Origin: Xanthoparmelia taractica
Lineage: Eukaryota > Ascomycota > Lecanoromycetes > Lecanorales > Parmeliaceae
Assembly: GCA_033085395.1 (NCBI GenBank)
Contig: JANQBS010000158.1
Span: forward strand, 30,270-94,269
DNA length: 64,000 nucleotides
Reading direction: 5' to 3'
Of this stretch, positions 56,433 to 64,000 are shown in pieces. The translations under genes were made by a program, and so were the position numbers. The notes under the pieces were generated by a model that had not been told where the DNA came from, did no database searches, and worked only from the letters and a program-made list of their open reading frames with translations. Within the stretch, counting starts at the first letter, position 1. Each line of letters opens with the position of its first letter.

Positions 56433-57520
56433 ATGATGAGGCAGGAGAGTGCTTCTGACCCTGCGCTCTTGTCGACCGGCCTTGAGAAGGACCTCGATAA
56501 AGAACCAGCCATGTACGACCAATATGCAATAACCGTCCCCTTTTGCCGAAGTACAGCTCGTGCAAGTGCGAGTCAGTAGCTCTGAACGAAAGACCAATCG
56601 GTTGCAAAGACTGTGCTCCTGTCAGCGCCCTTGCTAAACTCAAGTCGGAAGCCATAGAGCAGACTAAAAGACGCTGGATATGGTTCTCGGCAGCTCAAAA
56701 GCTGGACGATGAGCTAAACACACGGCTTGGTACCCTTGGATACCTTCCTTGGGAGATCCGTCTTAACATCTTCCGCCATGTACTCGAGAACTACATAGAA
56801 GAAGCTTTGACTTCTCAAATATTCCATGATCCCTTTGGCTACCACCATTTCGACTATTACAAATACGAACATCCCGTTAGCGAAGAAGACCACGATTACC
56901 CGTCTATATTGGAATGGCAGGCGATGAAAGATCAGTTCATGGAACGTCCCATCGAGATCGTCGAGAAAAACCGCGCTCATGGATCCGAGTACCCAGAGCT
57001 CTATGATATCTTCAGCCTGCGCTCACACAATTGGGATAGGGAAGAACCGGCCTTTGCCATGGACTTCCGCTTTTCTACCAATGATATAAAACTCGAATTC
57101 GACCGCGTCTTCCTCTCAACAATGACGTTTCGGTTCAAGTGTCAGAAGGCTCTTCGCCACTTCATCAAACAACTCTCGCCTACCCAACTGGCACAGGTGC
57201 GATCTATCATCATTGAGATCACTGCTTGCTATGGATGCCACTTCGAAGATCTCGAATGCAGTTACAAGAGTTGGGGAAGTGTTTGCAGCCTGCTGCCATC
57301 AACGTTGAAATCAATAAGGTTCGCGCCAGGGTCCAATCGTACCTTGCCTAAGCTCGACGGCAGACCGTATCGACGCACATGGACCACCGATAGGTACAGT
57401 GTTCAGAAGGATAACGTGCGAAGCAAGTTTTGGAGTTTTTGAGCTGCCGTGTTCGGCACGCTGCTCCCGAAGCAGAGATCACTATGACTGAGCGCCGGCA
57501 GAGGGGAAACATTATGTGAG
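56433..57520 (+). pseudogene. F-box-like paralog C, two apparent frameshifts
   Basis: The ATG at 56433 begins MMRQESASDP.. and reaches YDQYAITVPF (matching DRYAITLPF of A), then leaves frame at a TTTT run near 56541. From 56543 the correct frame continues with a Cys patch (CKCESVALNERPIGCKDC), IEQTKRRWIWFSAAQKLDDELNTRLGTLGYLPWEIRLNIF and LEFDRVFLSTMTFRFKCQKALRHFIKQL to a stop at 57442. The family's C-terminal helix seems to continue in another frame (RVRHAAPEAEITMTERR..) to about 57516, implying a second indel near 57435. No intron is needed between RRW and IWF. Either a recent pseudogene or a shortened 299-aa protein from 56543. Confidence 0.6.
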
Positions 57521-57925
57521 ATAAACTGGATGCGGTGGTCCGCGAGACTGATACATGGAGCAAAGAGTATCTGGAATTGGAAAAGGGGGTTGGATTCCTC
57601 GGAGTAATGAGCGTCTCAGCAATGAGTCTTGTTCGCTCGAGCAGCCGTACGAGCCTACCAGATACGATCTCACGTATGATACTCCCTATATCGCCGACAA
57701 AGCAATGTTCTTCGGACCTGCAGCCACCCCACTCCACTCCACTCCTCTCACACGTAAATCCTCCTCTACAAATGAATGTTCGCCGTGCACCACGTTCGTC
57801 ATAAATATTCGTCAAATCATAGCCATGTATCCTCGTTCAAACTCCAGCAAATCCTCCATCACCCCTCGTAGAACCTCCAGCAAATCCCCTCCCTCCATCT
57901 TCCCTTCCACGCGCCGCTCGATCCC

Positions 57926-58107
57926 TCACTGAGGGCAAACCTACACCACACCCCATTCAAATCAGCCTCTAGCCCCTAAAACAGGAGCATGCATACAAAC
58001 ATCGCAACAAGAAAGAAAAAGGTCAATCTTACCGCCCCGCAACTGCCGCACTTCTTGCCTCCGCCCGAGATGCCCGCACCGCACTTGGGGCAGCTGTTGT
58101 GGCCCAT
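57926..58107 (-). CDS. 29-aa zinc-ribbon microprotein, two exons
   Basis: Exon 1 is 58107-58033 (MGHNSCPKCGAGISGGGKK..CGSCGA, 25 codons); intron 58032-57941 (GTAAGA..GTAG, with a CTGAT branch-like site); exon 2 is 57940-57926 and adds VCPQ and a stop. The two CxxC knuckles (CPKC and CGSC) separated by 12 residues, and the closing CPQ, look like a small zinc-ribbon peptide. An earlier acceptor (TTTTAG at 57978-57976) would give a longer, less plausible tail. No signal peptide. Function unknown; possibly a metal-binding peptide or protein partner. The evidence is the motif plus clean splice sites; translation is not proven. Confidence 0.55.
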
Positions 58108-60556
58108 GGCTAACTAGGTGGTTTATGAGCTGTGAGTTTTTTGCGGATTCGCTGGACGTTGGGTATGGTTTCGAGCGGGCTTTTGTTCGTGTATGTTGAA
58201 TTTGGGATGAATGGTGGTGTCGTTGTCGGTGTCGTGGTGGTGTAAGCAAGATGGAATGCGGGGCCGTGGGGGGAAGGTCATGTGGGGTTGCTAAGCCGGG
58301 GAAATGCTGTTCCGATACCGAAGCTTTGAATATCAAGTGGAATATTCATAGGATTTGCTGCCCATTCCATACTGGATATGACCCAGACTATATACTACGT
58401 GCGTCGTATATATCTACGTATAGGGAAGCTTAAGGCGAGTGCGAAACGTATTCGCAGTTAAGCCTATCTCGCTAAGATATATATAATCGAAATATTATAT
58501 TCTTTTCTATTTAGAATCTTTATTCTTAAAAATAATATACTTAATAACGTAATTTCGATTTAAACTTAATATAAAAATAATATTTTTAATAAAAATAATC
58601 TTCTTATATAAATTATAATAAATTATATAATATAATAATAAAATATTACTATAAGATTATTATAATAAGAATTAAATATTAAGCTTAGTATAACTTATAG
58701 TTATAATATAAGAGTTTATCGCTATCTCTTTTCTTTCTTTTTTTCGATATATTATTAATTTAATCTATTTATAAGCTAGCTTTAATTTCTTTATAAGCTT
58801 AAATTCTTTCTAATTTTAAGTCTTTATAATATTATTCTAATTTATAAACTTATATATTTTCTTTATATCTCGTATTTTAAGTCTTATTATAAGCGATAGA
58901 AATAAAGATTTAAGAAAGTTTAATAATTATATATTTAATCGAGCTTATTAGAAGAAGATTATCTTATTTTTAAAGCGATATTATTATTATCTTAAAAAGC
59001 GTTTAACTCGTTATAAAAAAATAGTAATCGAAGATTTTAATAATAAGACTTTTACTAAGTATAAAAATTCTAATTTAAAGATTCTTAATTAATATATAAA
59101 AAGTTCTAAGACTCTTAATATTATCTCGATCTCGAAATAAGATTTTTCTTATTAATAATTATAGCTATTTAAACTTTGAAGACGCTTTAAGAGCGTTACG
59201 ATATCTCGAGAAACTCTTCTTAAATCGAGATCTAAAGTTTCGCGATAATATTATATTTTCTTTAATATACGAATATATCTTTACTCTTTAAATAGCGATA
59301 TTATATTATTATAAAATCGCTACGAATTTAAGCTATCTATATTATTAACGCGAAAATAAATAATATTAGAGTTATATTCGCTTATATAATTTAATTAAGA
59401 CGTTTTCTTCGAACTTCTTTTATATTATTTATATAAATTACTTATTTAACTCGATAACGTTATACTCTCTAAATAAGCTTACTTTAATTTCGCTACGAAT
59501 ATTAATTAATATTATAATAGATATAACTTATAAATCTTTTATTTCTAGAGCTTCTATCTTCGTTAACTCTATCTCTCGTTATTATTAATTACGTCTCGAT
59601 TAACTTTCGCCTCGACTTCGTAAATATTAAATAATACTATTATATTCGAGAATTTCTTATTATTAAAAATTAATTATAATAATTTAAGTAAGATACGAGA
59701 TCTTATTGATATTCTACGATATATAATTATTTAAATATTAATTCGTAAGTAGTTTCTATATCGAGATAAGTCTATAAAGTCTATCGAAGAAGAGATTATT
59801 ATTAATTTTTCGCTTTCGAAAGATAATATTCTTAAATCGAGATTACGATATTTTTATTAACTTTTCGTATTATTAGAAGATAATCTTCGATTAATATTTT
59901 TTTATAAAGCTCGAAGAACTATATATTCGCTAATAATATCGAGATAATTTCGATATAAGTCTTTCTAGTATCGAATTAAATATACGATATAAGATCGATT
60001 CTGTTGAAATTTGATCCCAATGTTAATGCAGGGATTATTCCCAGTCTTCTCGCGATAGTCGCTTAACTAGCCACCTAATTTTATATGTTAAATAGTTCTA
60101 CTTCAGAGGAGTGTTGAAAGATAATTAATCAATCCTTCAAGATTTTCGATAGATTCTAATTATTCTTTAGAATAATAGCGAACGATATTTAATTAAATCA
60201 AGGGATTTACTTATTTGAATTAAAAAAGTTCTAAAATAAGATCGTATTTTAACGCGAATAAGATACAAGCTCGAATTCTTTCTCGTTATAATTTAATTTA
60301 ATATAAAATTAATATCTTCTCTCGCGATATTAATTTATTCTTATTTAATAATTTTATTAAAAAAAATTAATAAAAGAATAATAATAATTTAATAATTAAC
60401 TTATAATATCTCTATTAAGATATAATACTTCGTACTTATATCGAATAAAGCACGAGCTTAAATACTAAAGATTTTAATATTTAATATTATAAGAATTTTA
60501 ATTACTAATTATTTTATTTTATTATATTATAATTTAAGATAGAAAAAACGTTCTAA

Positions 60557-60706
60557 TGTAAGAACGCTTTTCAATTATACCATAGAGTCAAAAATATAAC
60601 TTATGGGTTCGGGTGCCGCGCTTCATAGAAGACGCATCCTATTTGCCTATATAAAGCTTATACGGCGTACCCCACAGGCACCTATACGGCTTCGTACAGC
60701 CTAACA
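60557..60706 (-). repeat. Solo LTR-like copy, inverted
   Basis: On the minus strand runs TGTTAGGCTGTACGAAG.. to ..GAAAAGCGTTCTTACA, 150 bp, with TG..CA ends. It is the least mutated copy of the LTR found three times at 60755-61966. No clear 5-bp duplication is visible at the flanks. Confidence 0.65.
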
Positions 60707-60754
60707 CTATTAACTTTATTGGTTTTATTATTTTCATCGTAATCTTTACGATCT

Positions 60755-61966
60755 TGTTAGGCTATACGAAGTCATATGAGTATCTAGCTAGGGGTGCGCC
60801 GTATAGGCTTCATATAGGCAAATAGGGTGCGCCTTCTATAAAACGCGACACTCGAACTCATAAGTTATATTTTTAACTTTATAATATAATTGAAAAGCGC
60901 CCTTATAATAGTATCGCGCTTCGATTTAGATTTAGCTTGAATACTCTAAGATACTCTCGACTACACTCGAATTAAAAACTTCGTAAGATATTAATTATTT
61001 TCGGGCGAAGCGTCGATTCGCAAAAAGCGAAATCGTAAATTCGATCTTAATTTTAATTAAAACTTCTAAACGAGACGAGTTAACCTCGAATCAAAAGAGT
61101 TTAATATTATTTAACGAAAATAATTCGAGAATTTAATTCTTAGGGCTCTAATAGCTCTATCTTTAAGAATTATTTCGATACTACTAAGATTAGAATTCTA
61201 GAATCGTCGCTCTACGCTACGGAGAGAATCTAGAGTTACTAACGCTTAGAGTATCGGGGACGTCGCCTTAGAAGGGGGGATAATTGTTAGGCTATACGAA
61301 GTTATATAGATATCTAGCTAGAAGTGTATCGTATAGACTTAATATAAGTAAATAGAGTACGTCTTCTATAAAGCGCGATACTCGAACTTATAAGTTATAT
61401 TTTTAACTTTATAATATAATTAAAAAGCGCTCTTACAATAGTATCGCACTTCGATTCGAGTTTAGCTCGAGTACTTTAAAGTACTCTCGACTATACTCGA
61501 ACTAGAAATTTATAAGATATTAATTATTTTCGAGCGAAGCGTTAATTTATAAAAAGTAGAATTATAAATTTAATCTTAACTTTAATTAAAACTTCTAAAC
61601 GAGATAAGTTAACCTCGAATTAAAAGAGTTTAATATTATTTAACGGAAATAACTTAAGAATTTAATTCTTAGGGTTCTAATAGCTCTATTTTTAGAGATC
61701 GTTTCGACACTACTAAGATTAGAATTCTAGAATCGCTACCCTACGCTACGAAGAAAATCTAGAGTTATTAACGCTTAGAATATCAAGGACGTCGCCCTAG
61801 AAGAGGGGATAATTTTTAGACTATACGAAGTTATATAAGTATCTAGCTAGGGGTGCGCCGTATGGGCTTCATATAAGCAAATAGGGTGCGCCTTCTATAA
61901 AACGCGACACCCGAACTTATAAGTTATATTTTTAACTTTATAATATAATTGAAAAGCGCCCTTATA
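60755..61966 (+). mobile_element. Tandem TRIM-like element: LTR-internal-LTR-internal-LTR
   Basis: LTR copies of 153 bp at 60755-60907, 61285-61437 and 61814-61966, each starting TGTTAGGCTATACGAAG (or its C-to-T/G-to-A variant) and ending CTTAYA. They are separated by two nearly identical internal segments of 377 and 376 bp that begin ATAGTATCGC.CTTCGA and end in a purine tract, AGAAGGGGGGATAAT and AGAAGAGGGGATAATT, just before the next LTR. That is the position of a polypurine tract. The internal parts are far too short to code for retroviral-type proteins. Differences between copies are mainly transitions. Confidence 0.7.
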
Positions 61967-62139
61967 GATCTCTACGATTTTCTCTTTCTTTATTATAATC
62001 TTCTCTATTATTATTACGATCTTATCTTAGAGCTATATTAACTTCGTTAAACGAATTCGCGTCGATAACTTTTATTATATTTATTTATTCTCTCTTACTT
62101 ATAAATATTATTTACTTTATATTTATCGCCTATTCGATA

Positions 62140-62294
62140 ACTATGAGGGCGCTTTCCAATTGTATCATAGGGTTAAAAATATAACTCATGGGTTCGGGTG
62201 CCGCGCTTCATAGAAGGCGTATTCTATTTATTTATATGAAGCCCATACGACGTACTCGGGACCCCACACTGGCACTCGTACGGCTCGGCCTAAT
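62140..62294 (-). repeat. Second inverted LTR-like copy
   Basis: On the minus strand TATTAGGCCGAGCC.. to ..GAAAGCGCCCTCATAG. It shares the middle of the LTR (GAAGCGCGGCACCCGAACCCAT) with 60557-60706 and is more diverged at its ends. Confidence 0.55.
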
Positions 62295-62778
62295 AATAAC
62301 GCGTTCGCGACTTTTATTCGAGATTATAAAATTATTTATTAGTATTTATTTATAAATAGTTAATTTTAAATTTAAAATAAACTTATAACGTTATTTAAAA
62401 TTACTAATAAAAAAGTTAAGAAATATTTCTTTCTTAATTAATGCTATATAATAAGAAAATATAAAATTCTATTACTTAATTTCTTTCTATACGATTTAGC
62501 GATAATCGTAAATATTTACGAAGTCTTATATCTTAAAAAAAATCTTCGCGAAGTTATCGTATATACGAGTCGAAAAGATCTGAAATGGTCTGGGATATAA
62601 GGTGTCGATATCATATCATGATATAATATAATATTAAGATTATATTATTTGATTTTTATGAAATAATCTAAAAGACGTGCTAATATTATGAAATAATCTG
62701 GGAAATTTCTAATATATGCAGGGGTATAAGAAATATACTATATATAGAAGAAGTTACTCTATATAGAATCATGCGAAC

Positions 62779-63071
62779 GTATTCTAGTTATTATTCTAGT
62801 TATCACTCCACTTTATTATCACGTTATTAAATATTCTAGTCATTATTCTAGTTATTACTTTACTTCATTATCGTTATTATCATTACTTTACTTTATTATT
62901 ACTTTATTAAGTATTCTAGTTATTATTCTAGTTATTACTTCACTTTATTATTACTATTATTATTACTTCACTTTATTATCACGTTATTAAGTATTCTAAT
63001 TATTATTCTAGTTATTACTTCACTTCATTATCGTTATTATTATTACTTCACTTTATTATCATATTATTAAG
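62779..63071. repeat. Tandem repeat, about 80-bp period, 3.5 copies
   Basis: Units begin TATTCTAGTTATTATTCTAGTTATTACTTCACTT and contain CATTATCGTTATTATTATTACTTCACTTTATTATCACGTTATTAAG; starts lie near 62779, 62831, 62918 and 62998. Confidence 0.7.
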
Positions 63072-64000
63072 CTAAGCTCGTCATCGCATTTAATATCGTG
63101 TTACAAAAGATCTTCGTAATTATCTAGGGCTTGGCGAGCTATTTCTATTACTATTAGTATATTTAATTTATTTAATTATTAAAAGAATTACTAGCACGCT
63201 AATTATAATAGTAATCTATTATCTATTCTACGATAATAAATTTCTCTCTTCTTTCTTCGCATTATTAAAAGAATTTATAATCGTTCTCTATAATTATATA
63301 TTCTTAATTATTAAAGTTATACGCTTCGTATAAATAATATAAAGATTAATATCTTCGAATATATAATAAAGAAAAGCTTTTATCGATTTATAAATAATCT
63401 TAATAATTAATCTAGAAAAACGTATCTTCTTTATATATATTATCGCGATCTCTTTTATTACTCGCGAAAAGAAGAGCTTAAAAATTATTAAATCGAATTC
63501 TCTCTAATAGCGATAAATCTTATATAAAGAAATAGCTATAGCTTATTAATAAAATAAAATAGATAGATTTAAGATTAGACTTACTTTTAGCTTTTTATTT
63601 ACGTTTTTAAATATTATTATTTAATAGTTCTTACGCTAATCTATTTTTCTTAATTAATCTTAATAATTAAACACTTAAAGATTACGTAGAAGTAATTAAT
63701 TGCACTTAAGATTATCTAATATTAGCTACGTGTATTATAATTTCTTCAATCTTTTCTTTACTCTTATATATTATTATCTACTCGTATATTAGCTTTATAC
63801 TTAATATTTCATTTATAGATTTAATATATTTACTTTAAAATATTATCTCGCGTAATAATTCTTTTACGAGTTATAGCTTACTTTATTAAATAAATAGATA
63901 ATAAGATAAATAATAGAAGAATAATAAATAGTAGAAGAATAATAAATATTAGAAGAATAAGAGATAATAGAAGAAAGAGTAGAAAGAAAATAAAAGTACA

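Larger units (their letters stand above)
58440..64000. other. Extended AT-rich, gene-free, RIP-like region
   Basis: Composition changes sharply at about 58440 from gene-like to strongly A+T-rich and stays so to the edge, except for islands at about 60000-60110, 60557-62295 and 62585-62780. No open frame longer than chance is present. It is read as RIP-mutated transposon sequence, several kilobases long, probably heterochromatic. TTCAGAGGAG/TGTTGAAAG at 60103-60120 resembles the polypurine tract/LTR junction of a copia-type element, but no paired LTR was established. Confidence 0.6.

Noticed and set aside
57535..57932. Plus-strand frames downstream of paralog C
   Set aside because: Partly the out-of-frame C-terminal remnant of C and partly antisense to the zinc-ribbon gene; no motif of their own.
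60003..60120. Possible copia LTR (TGTTGAAATTTGATCC.. and AGAGGAG/TGTTGAAAG)
   Set aside because: The two TGTTGAA sites are only about 110 bp apart and do not continue alike, so no LTR pair could be shown.

Overview
The window looks like nuclear DNA of a filamentous ascomycete (Pezizomycotina). It has spliced genes with short 50-126 bp GT..AG introns and CTGAC/CTAAC-like branch sites, a DCP1 gene divergent from an OCRL-type inositol 5-phosphatase, a CYP52-type P450, a fungal rhodopsin-domain membrane protein, F-box-like families, and AT-rich transposon graveyards with the transition pattern expected from repeat-induced point mutation (RIP). The genus cannot be decided from the sequence. No tRNA, rRNA or CRISPR was seen.

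Layout. 1-7 kb: two paralogous minus-strand coiled-coil genes (1-1044, open at the left edge; 3975-6837, frameshifted), with a broken F-box gene between them on the plus strand. 8.4-8.7 kb: a 295-bp palindromic element whose arms carry telomere-like hexamers. 9.5-11.1 kb: the P450. 11.7-14.15 kb: two tandem, non-autonomous copies of a retroelement, one filled with a minisatellite. 14.5-15.6 kb: the rhodopsin-domain gene, with one frameshift. 17.2-19.7 kb: an 819-aa coiled-coil gene. 21.1-22.0 kb: a promethin-like lipid-droplet membrane protein. 23.5 kb: a small Lys/Ala/Pro-rich protein. 24.8-25.6 kb: a tandem repeat. 25.8-30.5 kb: a 170-aa coiled-coil gene split by a 4.2-kb RIP-degraded retroelement with DIRS-type reverse transcriptase motifs. 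31.7-35.2 kb: a 1145-aa low-complexity/coiled-coil gene. 37.2-38.3 kb: F-box-like paralog A, whose 3' end has become a 12-copy minisatellite. 39-40.6 kb: another repeat array holding an inverted-repeat insertion.

41.2-49.6 kb is the gene-dense, conserved core: a Ser-rich coiled-coil protein, a T5orf172/GIY-YIG-type protein, DCP1 and the inositol phosphatase. 50.4-54.4 kb is two degenerate tandem arrays, the second interrupted by a RIP-mutated Mutator-like transposon with 103-bp inverted repeats and a perfect 9-bp target duplication. 54.6-57.5 kb holds F-box-like paralogs B (intact, intronless) and C (decaying), a tandem duplication that includes the upstream regions. A 29-aa zinc-ribbon microprotein gene sits at 57.9-58.1 kb. 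From 58.44 kb to the end the DNA is AT-rich, RIP-like and gene-free, with a tandem LTR-internal-LTR-internal-LTR mini-retroelement.

The genes do not form an obvious pathway or biosynthetic cluster. The recurring theme is a few housekeeping genes embedded in fast-evolving paralog families, many unrelated minisatellites and several kinds of decayed mobile elements. Splice sites and reading frames were worked out by eye.
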